14,429 bases of DNA. It comes from Candidatus Latescibacterota bacterium (lineage in GTDB: Bacteria > Latescibacterota > MVCY01 > DTYK01). Within the stretch, counting starts at the first letter, position 1. Every line of letters starts with the position of its first letter. A program made the position numbers and the translations under genes. The DNA lies in assembly GCA_012961925.1 (NCBI GenBank), contig DTYK01000154.1, positions 1 through 14,429 of the forward strand. The letters run 5' to 3'. Below are positions 7,495-14,398 of this stretch, piece after piece. A model generated the notes under the pieces. The model saw only the letters and a list, made by a program, of their open reading frames with translations, had not been told where the DNA came from and searched no databases.

Positions 7495-8318
7495 CGATAT
7501 TTGTGATCAAATTACTGAATACTTTTTTACCGATCTTTCACATTGTAGCGACCATTGATTACGGACTTTATTTTTTAAAAGACGACCCTTTTTTTGAAAA
7601 AACTTTAAGATTCTTATTATCTATCTCGATCTCATTTCACATCATTTATACTATCTTAAGAAGCATCACTTTTAAACATTTCCCGATTGCCTCTGTATTT
7701 GAACTATTATCAATTTTAGCTTTAGCAATAGTTCTCATCTATTTTTATATTGAATGCAAGATTGGAGTGAAGTCCACCGGGTTTTTCGTTCTTATTATGG
7801 TATTTCTCTTTCAAACTTTATCTTCCGCTAATATAACCTATTCTTACGAGATAAAATCTATCTTACGCAGTACCTATGTGGTAATTCATTCTGGAACAGC
7901 TGCGTTCGGTTATTCAGCTTTTAGCATAGCTGCCCTTTATGGAATTATGTATTTGATGCTTTTCCACGATATAAAATCCAAACATTTTGGAATAATTTAT
8001 AAAAGGCTCCCCTCTTTAGAAACATTAGATGAGATGAATTATAAAGCTTCCTATATTGGCCTGTTTTTCCTGACACTCTCCCTCATCGCCGGTGGAATAT
8101 GGCTTTCTAAAGCAATTCATCAGAGGTCGATTTTTGATCCTAAGATAATTGTCGCAATTATTACCTGGATTATATTTGGAATTAGCTGCGCAATAAAGAA
8201 GTTCTGGGGAAGAGGGGGAATAATAACTTCTTATCTGTCTTTTTTCGGCTTTATGGTCATTATTTTTTCGATGATTATTGTAAACATTTTTTTGACCACA
8301 TTTCACATATTTTATTGA
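7491..8318 (+). CDS. hemX: HemX/CcsA-family integral membrane protein
   Basis: ATG 7491, with AAAGGAG nine bases upstream, gives 275 residues; an in-frame extension to 7416 lacks support. The protein is very hydrophobic, with about eight predicted membrane helices. It carries the cytochrome c assembly protein family pattern: HSGTAAFGYSAFSIAALYG in the middle, then LDEMNYKASYIGLFFLTLSL, and FDPKIIVAIITWIIFG near the end. Members act either in cytochrome c maturation (CcsA/ResC) or as HemX, which accompanies the heme-precursor genes and limits glutamyl-tRNA reductase. Its position in front of sirC, hemA and hemC favours HemX. The gene is intact and strikingly AT-rich compared with thiL. Its end overlaps the open frame of the next gene. 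Confidence 0.75.
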   Translation: MTIFVIKLLNTFLPIFHIVATIDYGLYFLKDDPFFEKTLRFLLSISISFHIIYTILRSITFKHFPIASVFELLSILALAIVLIYFYIECKIGVKSTGFFVLIMVFLFQTLSSANITYSYEIKSILRSTYVVIHSGTAAFGYSAFSIAALYGIMYLMLFHDIKSKHFGIIYKRLPSLETLDEMNYKASYIGLFFLTLSLIAGGIWLSKAIHQRSIFDPKIIVAIITWIIFGISCAIKKFWGRGGIITSYLSFFGFMVIIFSMIIVNIFLTTFHIFY

Positions 8319-8329
8319 AGGGGGAAAGA

Positions 8330-8692
8330 TTGAATACCCTATATCCTGTTTTTCTTAAGCTCGATAACAAAAGATGTGCAGTTATCGGGGGAGGAAAGAC
8401 TGCCACTCGAAAAGTTAAAGCCTTGCTTCAGGCAAAAGCTAAAGTTACAGTTATCAGTCCCAAATTTACCAAAGAATTAAAAGAACTGGCTGAAAATGGT
8501 GCTATTGAAGTTATAAAAAGAAGATATGAAGAAGGTGATTTAGATAAATATTTTCTGATATTTGGCGCCACGAATTCAGAAGAAATAAATAAAACTGTAA
8601 TTAAAGAAGCTAAGAAGAAGAACATCCTCTGCAATGTTGTTGATGATCCCCCCAACTGTGACTTTTATGTACCTTCCACAAATTGTGGATAA
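8330..8692 (+). pseudogene. sirC: Precorrin-2 dehydrogenase (siroheme synthase N-terminal type), 3' end lost
   Basis: The likely start is TTG 8330, with AAGGGGG just upstream; a TTG at 8315 is in frame but lies inside the hemX stop region. The first 115 or so residues are a clear NAD-dependent precorrin-2 dehydrogenase: LYPVFLKLDNKRCAVIGGGK with the Rossmann glycines, VTVISP, LIFGATNSEEIN and NVVDDPPNCDFYVPS. Intact relatives continue after CDFxVPA with RGDLxIAISTGGKSP and a helical domain. Here the reading frame meets unrelated sequence at about 8675 and stops at TAA 8690-8692. The substrate-binding and ferrochelatase-related part is missing, so function is doubtful. Confidence 0.75.
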
Positions 8693-9048
8693 GAACCTGG
8701 AGAAAAGAAAAAGTGAAATACCAAAAGTTCTCAGCATTATTGAAGAAGAAACTAAAAATTTTTTCCAGTGGTATAGATCCTTGAAAATAACCCCAATCAT
8801 TAAGGGTCTTCAGGAAAAGAATAGAAGATATTAGAATTTCTGAATTGAGAAAGAACAGTAAATATTTTAAAGAGGAAGACTTGGGGAATCTTGATTTACT
8901 GACCAAAAGTATGATGAATAAATTATTCCATAATACCCTGATAAAAATAAAAGAATTTAACGAAGACTCTCAAATGGGATTATTGAAACTGGATATCATC
9001 AGGGACATTTTTGCTCTGGAGGAATATTTAGAGGATGAAGAGAGTTAG
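8676..9048 (+). pseudogene. hemA: Glutamyl-tRNA reductase, C-terminal remnant with frameshift
   Basis: Only the last third of HemA is present. From about 8676 the frame reads PQIVDKNLEKRKSEIPKVL, then IIEEETKNFFQWYRSL and ITPIIKGLQEK. This is the long spinal helix that leads into the HemA dimerisation domain. The catalytic domain (with its active-site cysteine) and the NADPH domain are absent, having been replaced by the sirC 5' part. Near 8820 the frame breaks by one extra base. The next frame continues the same protein as KRIEDIRISELRKNS, then LTKSMMNKLFHNTLIKIKE (the LVNKLLHxP block of HemA), ending at TAG 9046-9048. The end overlaps the hemC start by 14 bases, as in intact hem operons. 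Confidence 0.75.
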
Positions 9049-9984
9049 GATAGGCACAAGAGGAAGTAAGTTAGCTTTATGGCAGGCAAATTGGGTGAAA
9101 GCGAAAATTGAAAACATTTTTAAAGATATAAAATGTGAGACTGTGCCGGTAAAGACCACCGGGGATAAATTTTTCGATATGAGGTTATTTGAGCAATCTG
9201 ATAAAGGATTCTTCACCAAAGAGATCGAAGAGGCATTGATAAACAAAGAAATTGATATTGCTGTTCACAGCCTGAAGGATTTACCTACAGAAATTCCTGA
9301 AGAATTAGAGGTAGGAGCAGTTACCAAAAGGGAAATTCCCAACGATGTCTTAATCTCTAAAAGGGAAAAAAACTGAAAGATTTGCCCATAGGTGCAAAAA
9401 TAGGAACAAGTAGTTTAAGAAGAAAGTCTCAGCTTTTAAACTTTAGAAAAGACTTAATAATCACTGACTTAAGAGGAAATCTTGACACGAGAATAAGAAA
9501 GCTTAACACTTCAGACCTTGACGGAATTGTCATTGCTTTTGCTGGAGTTAAAAGGTTGGGCTTTGAAAATCTAATCTCCGAAATAATCCCTTTTGAAATT
9601 ATGCTCCCTGCTATTGGGCAAGGAGCTTTAGCAGTTGAAATAAGGAAAAACGATGAAGAGGTATATAATATAGTGAGGAATTTGGATCATAGAGAATCCC
9701 GTCAAGCAATTAGTGCTGAGAGAAGCTTTCTGAGAAGGATGCACGGGGGTTGTCGGATTCCATTTGGGGCGTATGGATTTATTGATAATAATATTTTAAC
9801 TCTTGAAGGTTTGATTTCTAATTTAGATGGAACGCAAATCATAAAAAGGAAAGTACGAGGGAAATCTGAAGAGGCTGAATTAGTTGGGATTAAATTAGCT
9901 GAAGGTATTTTAAACGCCGGAGGGGAGGAGATACTTGAAGAACTGTTGGATGAGATATCCCGGATCCCAGGGAAAAGGGAATAG
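9035..9984 (+). CDS. hemC: Hydroxymethylbilane synthase, interrupted by a -1 frameshift
   Basis: Porphobilinogen deaminase, which joins four porphobilinogens to the linear tetrapyrrole. From ATG 9035 the first frame carries RIGTRGSKLALWQA, TTGDKF, KGFFTKEIEEAL and DIAVHSLKDLPT (catalytic aspartate), and ends at TGA 9374-9376. The -1 frame continues seamlessly with LKDLPIGAKIGTSSLRRKSQ, DLRGNLDTRIRKL, LPAIGQGALAVE and HGGCRIPFGAYG. The dipyrromethane-cofactor cysteine falls near residue 240 of the reconstructed 316-residue chain, a normal length. The break lies in seven adenines that form the slippery heptamer A_AAA_AAC. It is either a true mutation, a homopolymer miscall, or productive slippage. 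The 119 bases after the stop contain no recognisable hemD. Confidence 0.85.
9367..9373 (+). other. A_AAA_AAC slippery heptamer in hemC
   Basis: The zero-frame codons are GAA AAA AAC TGA. The heptamer A AAA AAC is in the correct phase for tandem -1 slippage, after which reading continues CTG AAA GAT in the frame of the second half of hemC. The stop immediately follows the heptamer. AGGG precedes it closely, but no strong downstream stem is visible. The same string and phase recur at 13841-13847. Confidence 0.5.
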
Positions 9985-10103
9985 GAGAGTATCGTCAGGC
10001 AACGCAAATGATAAAAGAGAAACTTCTGCAATTAGTGAAACAGGTTAAACCTCAGTAGAAATCCTTCAAGGTGAATTGGAGGCTGTAATACGGAGAAAGA
10101 AGT

Positions 10104-11099
10104 ATGGAGGCGAAAATAGAAGACATAGGGGTCATTTTACCGGAGGCTGAAGAGCTAACAAGGCCTGCAGTTGATGAGGCCAAAGTCTATGAATTGGTCA
10201 TAATCGGCGGTGGGCCAGCCGGATTAACTGCAGCAGTCTATTCAGCAAGGAAGAGAATCGATACATTGTTGGTAACCAAAGATATCGGGGGACAGGTCCT
10301 CCTGACATCCGATGTGGAGAATTATATGGGGTATTATTACATAACAGGAAAGGAATTGATTGAAAAATTCAAACACCAGGTGCGCCAATACCCCATAGCC
10401 ATTAAAGAGAACGCCGAGGTAATCCGAATAGGCAAGGAGGATAAAACATTCACTGTAGAGACCTCTGGAGGCGGAAGCTATCGGACGAAGGCCGTAATCA
10501 TAGCCTCAGGCAAACGCTCACGGCCGCTCAATGTAAAGGGAGAGAAGGAACTGGTGGGAAGGGGCGTTACATACTGTTCGGTGTGTGATGCCCCTTTATT
10601 TACGGGACTTGATGTCACGGTGATTGGTGGTGGCAATTCCGGACTGACTGCAGTGGTTGATCTGGTCAAAATTGCCAACAAAATTTATCTCATCGAATCC
10701 CTTTCTTCACTTAAAGCCGACCCTCTGCTGGTGGAACGAGCAGACAGATCGGGAAAGGTGGAAAAGTTCCTGGGATATGAGGTGATGGAGATCTTAGGCG
10801 AGACGAGGGTCTCAGGTATCAAGATCAAATCAACTCAGACAGGTGAAATACAAACACTGGCGGTCCAGGGCGTATTCATTGAAATAGGCTTGATTCCTAA
10901 TTCCGGCTTTGCCAAAGGAGTGGTTGAGCTCAATGGTTGGGGAGAAATAGTGGTCGATTGCGCCTGCAGGACAAACGTCCCCGGTATCTTTGCTGCTGGG
11001 GATGTCACCACGGTGCCGGAGAAACAAATTGTGGTCGCTGCCGGCGAGGGCGCCAAGGCAGCGTTGAGTGCATATGGTTATCTATTAGGTGAAAGTTAA
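10104..11099 (+). CDS. AhpF-like flavin-dependent disulfide reductase lacking the N-terminal thioredoxin-fold domain
   Basis: A 331-residue two-dinucleotide-fold flavoprotein of the thioredoxin reductase family. The FAD site GGGPAG is at 35-40, the redox pair CSVC at 158-161 (YCSVCDAPLF), the pyridine nucleotide site GGGNSG at 175-180, and the FAD-binding FAAGD block with KQIVVAAGEGAKAALSAY near the C-terminus. At the end of the second strand it has IESLSSLKAD, like the LEFAPEMKAD of E. coli AhpF. It lacks the HRRxxxR motif that binds NADPH in thioredoxin reductases, so NADH preference is inferred. The whole C-terminal half resembles AhpF more than TrxB. AhpF's N-terminal tandem thioredoxin domain is absent; a stand-alone equivalent is encoded at 11894-12544. 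A 28-residue acidic leader precedes the FAD domain. It is the first gene of the redox cluster. Confidence 0.88.
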   Translation: MEAKIEDIGVILPEAEELTRPAVDEAKVYELVIIGGGPAGLTAAVYSARKRIDTLLVTKDIGGQVLLTSDVENYMGYYYITGKELIEKFKHQVRQYPIAIKENAEVIRIGKEDKTFTVETSGGGSYRTKAVIIASGKRSRPLNVKGEKELVGRGVTYCSVCDAPLFTGLDVTVIGGGNSGLTAVVDLVKIANKIYLIESLSSLKADPLLVERADRSGKVEKFLGYEVMEILGETRVSGIKIKSTQTGEIQTLAVQGVFIEIGLIPNSGFAKGVVELNGWGEIVVDCACRTNVPGIFAAGDVTTVPEKQIVVAAGEGAKAALSAYGYLLGES

Positions 11100-11153
11100 G
11101 CGAGACTGCCAGCCAGGAGGCTCAAAATTTGAAAAGGCTATCGAAAGCTTATA

Positions 11154-11789
11154 ATGGGGGTGGTGTCCCACGTGAATTCCAGTGCAACCGATGCGACCAA
11201 GAGGCGCTACAACCGTATCTCCAGGATCTACGACATCATCGAGAAACCGATAGAAGTCGCCTTTTTCAGGTCTTGGCGAAAAGACCTTTTACGAATGGTT
11301 AACGGGAGGGTGCTTGAAGTTGGCATTGGCACTGGCAAGAACATTCCCTATTATCCAGAAGGCGCCTCTGTGCTCGCTGTAGACATAAGTCAAAAAATGA
11401 TGGAGAGGGCAAAAAAGAAAGCTACCCGTGCAACCACAAAGCCGACTTTAGCCCTTATGGATGCTGAAAATCTCGCCCTTAAGGATCACTCATTTGACAC
11501 CATTGTGGCAACCTTCGTCTACTGCTCGGTACCCGACGCCGTAAAAGGCTTTCAGGAGTTAAAAAGAGTATGCAAAAAGGACGGAATGATTCTGCTCCTT
11601 GAACACGTGCGAAGCAAACAACCTTTGTTGGGAAAGTTGATGGATGTCTTAAACCCTTTGACAGTGAGGGTAGCAGGATTCAACATCAACCGTGAAACCG
11701 AAAGAAATATCGAGCGTGGCGGATTGAAGTTGATCCTGGAGAAGGATCTTAAGGGGGATGTCTTTAAGCTCCTTATGGCAAGAGCATAA
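11154..11789 (+). CDS. Class I SAM-dependent methyltransferase
   Basis: A 211-residue Methyltransf_11/UbiE-like enzyme. The N-terminus has the helix RRYNRISRIYD typical of this group. Motif I, VLEVGIGTGKNIPYY, binds S-adenosylmethionine. An acidic residue after strand 2 is in LAVDISQKMM, and motif II/III equivalents are MDAENLALKDHSFDTIVATF and LLLEHVRS. The closest named types are small phospholipid or quinone methyltransferases, but the substrate cannot be read from the sequence. ATG 11154 has a poor ribosome binding site; GTG 11172, with GGGGGTGG upstream, is an equally good start and would shorten the protein by six residues. It sits between the AhpF-like reductase and the disulfide oxidoreductase, so it is probably co-transcribed with them. 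Confidence 0.8.
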   Translation: MGVVSHVNSSATDATKRRYNRISRIYDIIEKPIEVAFFRSWRKDLLRMVNGRVLEVGIGTGKNIPYYPEGASVLAVDISQKMMERAKKKATRATTKPTLALMDAENLALKDHSFDTIVATFVYCSVPDAVKGFQELKRVCKKDGMILLLEHVRSKQPLLGKLMDVLNPLTVRVAGFNINRETERNIERGGLKLILEKDLKGDVFKLLMARA

Positions 11790-11791
11790 TG

Positions 11792-11861
11792 ACCGCCTTC
11801 ATAAGGCAAGATCTTAAAATTTATGTCATTTTTTTGGAGGCCATCCAATGCAAAAAGAGTC
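11792..11861 (+). repeat. Dispersed two-hairpin intergenic element, copy B
   Basis: The second copy of the element at 3866-3938, in the gap between the methyltransferase and the disulfide oxidoreductase. Shared blocks are TTCATAA, AGATCTTAAAATT, GTCA, TTGGA, ATCCAATG and GAGTC, in order and at similar spacing. Hairpin 1 here is GCCTT 11795-11799 with AAGGC 11803-11807. Hairpin 2 is TTGGA 11834-11838 with TCCAA 11844-11848. Copy B has a T8 run between the hairpins, which could act as a terminator-like tail after hairpin 1, but the linker is long. Position in the operon suggests possible effects on downstream expression. Confidence 0.65.
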
Positions 11862-11893
11862 AAGATAGGAAATTAATACCGAGGAGGTAGGCT

Positions 11894-12544
11894 ATGGCAA
11901 TCCTAAACGGCAAACTGAAGGAGCGGGCAAGAAAGGAATTTGCCGGGTTAGGGGAGGAGGTCAAGCTCGTTGTCTTCACTCAGGAACTGGAGTGTCAATA
12001 CTGTCAACAAAACCGCATGTTAGCTGAACAATTAGCTTCGCTGAGTGAAAAAATCAGCGTGAAAGTTTATAACTTCATCACGGACAAGGAGAAGGCCGGG
12101 GAATACAAGGTAGACAAAATCCCTGCCATTGTGGTGATGGGTGAAGAAGACTACGGGATAAGGTTCTACGGTTTGCCCGGAGGGTATGAGTTCACTTCGC
12201 TGGTGGAAGCCATCAAAATGGTTTCGTCCAGGGATTCTGGACTCGCATCCGAAAGCAGAGAGTTGGTGAAAAAACTCACCAGTCTTGTGCACATCCAGGT
12301 GTTTGTTACCTTAACCTGTCCTTATTGCCCAGCAGCGGTGAAGTTAGCGCACCAATTGGCCATGGAAAGCGATCTTATACATGCTGATATGGTTGAGTCG
12401 GCTGAATTCCCCCATCTGGTCAACAAATACAGTGTCTTCGCCGTGCCCAAGGTGGTAATCAACGAGGATATTCAGTTTGAGGGCGCTCTGCCGGAACCGG
12501 CCTTCCTAAGGCAGGTGATGAAAGTTGGACAGAAACAGAACTAA
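11894..12544 (+). CDS. Protein disulfide oxidoreductase with two thioredoxin folds (glutaredoxin-like PDO)
   Basis: A 216-residue protein of two tandem thioredoxin folds. The first active site is CQYC at 34-37 with cis-proline in KIPAIV (Pro77). The second is CPYC at 142-145 with cis-proline in AVPKVV (Pro185). This is the architecture of archaeal and anaerobic bacterial PDOs and is homologous to the N-terminal domain of AhpF. In AhpF the first fold has lost its cysteines, whereas both are kept here. It probably shuttles electrons from the flavoprotein at 10104-11099 to thiol proteins or a peroxiredoxin. The start is unambiguous: AGGAGGT lies six bases before ATG 11894. It acts in the cytosol; no signal peptide is seen. 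Confidence 0.9.
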   Translation: MAILNGKLKERARKEFAGLGEEVKLVVFTQELECQYCQQNRMLAEQLASLSEKISVKVYNFITDKEKAGEYKVDKIPAIVVMGEEDYGIRFYGLPGGYEFTSLVEAIKMVSSRDSGLASESRELVKKLTSLVHIQVFVTLTCPYCPAAVKLAHQLAMESDLIHADMVESAEFPHLVNKYSVFAVPKVVINEDIQFEGALPEPAFLRQVMKVGQKQN

Positions 12545-12566
12545 AAACTTTAAGGAGGTGAGCAAA

Positions 12567-12701
12567 ATGCCGAAGGTCAAGGAGATTGGAGAGGTCTACA
12601 GATGCGAAGTCTGTGGCAACGTGGTGGAAGTGAAAGAGGTTGGCGGCGGCGAACTGGTGTGCTGCGGCCAGCCGATGAAATTGCTTAAAAAGCCATGTTG
12701 A
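12567..12701 (+). CDS. Desulforedoxin (stand-alone FeCys4 protein)
   Basis: A 44-residue protein with four ligand cysteines in the desulforedoxin pattern: Cys13-x2-Cys16 (YRCEVCGNVV) and adjacent Cys32-Cys33 (GELVCCGQPM). The adjacent pair distinguishes it from rubredoxin. An additional Cys44 is the last residue. The length matches free desulforedoxin from Desulfovibrio and the N-terminal domain of desulfoferrodoxin. The ribosome binding site is near-perfect (AAGGAGGTGA seven bases before ATG 12567). The gene follows the disulfide oxidoreductase by 22 bases and precedes the superoxide reductase. It is probably an electron-transfer partner for that enzyme, in effect the detached first domain of a 2Fe superoxide reductase. 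It is easily missed because of its size. Confidence 0.9.
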   Translation: MPKVKEIGEVYRCEVCGNVVEVKEVGGGELVCCGQPMKLLKKPC

Positions 12702-12832
12702 CGAGGGAGCACAGAGCAGATGGAAACGATCAACCGTGTGACTCTCGCGGGGGTTTATTTTGCCCTGCATACTATTTAAAATGAAAACCCGCGGTGAAGA
12801 CCAATGCTAAAATCCAGCAAGGGGGTGTCGGA

Positions 12833-13192
12833 ATGGCAAGGTTTGGGGATATTATCAATCCTCCGGAAAAGGAGGGCAAGGAAAAGCACGTCCCGGTCGT
12901 CGAGGCCCCGGCTTCGGTGAAGAGAGGGGAGGTGTTCCAGGTGACTGTCACTATCGGAAAGGAAGTTCCCCACCCTAACACCATCGAGCACCACATCAAG
13001 TGGATTCAGGTGTACGCGGCAATGGAAGGACGGAACCCGGTCCACATAGCCACATTTGATTTGGGACCGGCATTTGCCTATCCTAAGGTCACCTTCACCA
13101 TGAAGCTGGAGAACAAGGCCACCCTCTTTGCGTTGGAATACTGCAACATCCACGGCGTGTGGGAGAATTCGGTCAATGTGGAGATCGAATGA
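12833..13192 (+). CDS. Class II superoxide reductase (neelaredoxin type)
   Basis: A 119-residue single-iron superoxide reductase. It reduces superoxide to hydrogen peroxide without making oxygen and is characteristic of anaerobes. All ligands of the Fe(His)4Cys centre are visible: His19 in EKHVP, His47 in HPNTIEHHIKW, His53 in the same block, Cys104 and His107 in YCNIHG. Glu17 and Lys18 occupy the loop that covers the sixth coordination site. Spacing agrees with the Pyrococcus enzyme. ATG 12833 with GGGGGTG upstream fits the family start; an in-frame ATG at 12794 adds residues without homology. The 131 bases after the desulforedoxin gene hold an imperfect stem (CGCGGG 12746-12751 with CCCGCG 12788-12793). 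Confidence 0.93.
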   Translation: MARFGDIINPPEKEGKEKHVPVVEAPASVKRGEVFQVTVTIGKEVPHPNTIEHHIKWIQVYAAMEGRNPVHIATFDLGPAFAYPKVTFTMKLENKATLFALEYCNIHGVWENSVNVEIE

Positions 13193-13202
13193 ATAGACTG
13201 AT

Positions 13203-13226
13203 GGGGGCGATCTATGGGTCGCCCCC
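13203..13226 (+). terminator. Strong hairpin after the superoxide reductase gene
   Basis: GGGGGCGA 13203-13210 pairs perfectly with TCGCCCCC 13219-13226 around an eight-base loop, eleven bases after the stop codon. The stem would terminate or protect the 3' end of the transcript. There is no U-run after it, so it is not a canonical intrinsic terminator. It could instead be an mRNA-stabilising stem that separates the superoxide reductase from the DUF438 gene. Confidence 0.5.
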
Positions 13227-13301
13227 TATGGCACAGTGCCAACCTAAGACGTAATAGATGGAATGCCAAAAATGATTGATCTGGGGGAGGGAGGTAAAAC
13301 A

Positions 13302-14398
13302 ATGAGAGAATTATTTGACAATAAAGAAGATAAAAAGGAAATTCTAAAGGGGATGATAAAAAGATTGCACGAAGGTGCAACCCCAGGAGAGATGAAGGAA
13401 AAGTTCAAAGAAATGCTAAAAGGTCTTACGCCGGCTGAGATAGCACAAGTAGAAGAGGAACTTATAAAAGAAGGTATGCCAAAAGAAGAGGTCCGGAGAC
13501 TCTGCGATGTCCACCTTGCTGTTTTCAAGGAGGCTATCGAAGGGGAACGAGCTTCAGTGCCCGCATGGCATCCAGTCCATATTCTTATGGAAGAGCACAA
13601 AATGCTCCTGAATTTTTCCAAGGGGCTAAGGAATATTTCAAAGGAGATTAAAGTGGCGAAGGATTTTGACTCTGCTGGTGAAAAGATGGGACAATTAACC
13701 CACATTGCAGAGCATTTTAAAGAATCGGAAAGCCACTATTTGCGTGAAGAGAATCTCCTTTTCCCTTATCTTGAGAGACATGGAATCACGCAGCCACCGG
13801 CAATTATGTGGACGGAGCACGATAGGATAAGGGAGATAGAAAAAAACTTTATAAACTTATTGATACGCACAGGGGGGTGGTTTTTCAGGATTTTGTAAAG
13901 CAACTGGAAGAAGTGGCACTATCTTTGGCGGATGTGCTTTCAAGTCATTTTTACAAGGAAAATAACATTCTTTTTCCTACTGCCTTAAATGTCATAAAGG
14001 AAAATGAGTGGAAAGATATAAGAAACCAATTTGATGAGCTTGGCTATTGTTGTTTTACTCCCGAACCGCCTGAAATAACAGTTGAAGAGGGGAAGGCGCC
14101 AACTTCTGAACCTGGAGTAGAAGGCATGGTTCCCTTTGAAACTGGTGCGTTATCAAAAGAGGAGATTGAAGCAATCTTTGATGCCCTGCCAGTGGATATC
14201 ACTTTTGTAGATAGAGGAGATACGGTTCGATACTTCAGCCAGTCTAAAGAGAGGGTTTTCCTGAGAACAAAAGCGGTAATTGGGCGAAAGGTTCAGCAAT
14301 GCCATCCTCAAAAGAGCATACACATCGTTAAACTTTTCTTTTACAGTTGTGAGGGGGTTAGCTCCGCAAAGCCCCATGAATATTACATCGCTCTTTGA
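13302..14398 (+). pseudogene. DUF438-hemerythrin-PAS protein, frameshifted and 3'-truncated
   Basis: ATG 13302 follows GGAGGGAGGT; an upstream ATG at 13263 is less likely. Residues 1-80 are a DUF438 domain (ILKGMIKRLHEGATPGEMKE). Residues 88-180 begin a hemerythrin HHE domain with iron ligands in HPVHILMEEH (90-99), HIAEHF (134-139), ESHYLREENLLFPYLERHG and WTEHDRI. The frame shifts by -1 at A7 (13840-13846). The second frame continues the same domain with IDTHRGVVFQDFVKQLEE and HFYKENNILFPTA. A PAS domain follows (IFDALPVDITFVD, then VIGRKVQQCHPQKSIHIV). Homology ends at about 14330, before the rest of the PAS core, and a non-homologous tail stops at 14398. The reconstructed chain is 365 residues. 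The family is a probable oxygen or redox sensor of anaerobes, fitting the neighbouring superoxide reductase. Confidence 0.8.
13841..13847 (+). other. A_AAA_AAC slippery heptamer in the DUF438 gene
   Basis: The zero-frame codons are GAA AAA AAC TTT. A -1 shift gives CTT TAT AAA CTT ATT GAT and so on, which restores the hemerythrin domain. An AAGGGAG string at 13829-13835 lies five bases upstream, resembling the internal Shine-Dalgarno element that stimulates -1 shifting in dnaX. The zero-frame stop comes only at 13896-13898. The string and phase are identical to those in hemC. Confidence 0.5.

Noticed and set aside
10006..10058. Short frame MIKEKLLQLVKQVKPQ after hemC
   Set aside because: Sixteen residues, no ribosome binding site and no recognisable family; possibly a remnant, but not supportable as a gene.
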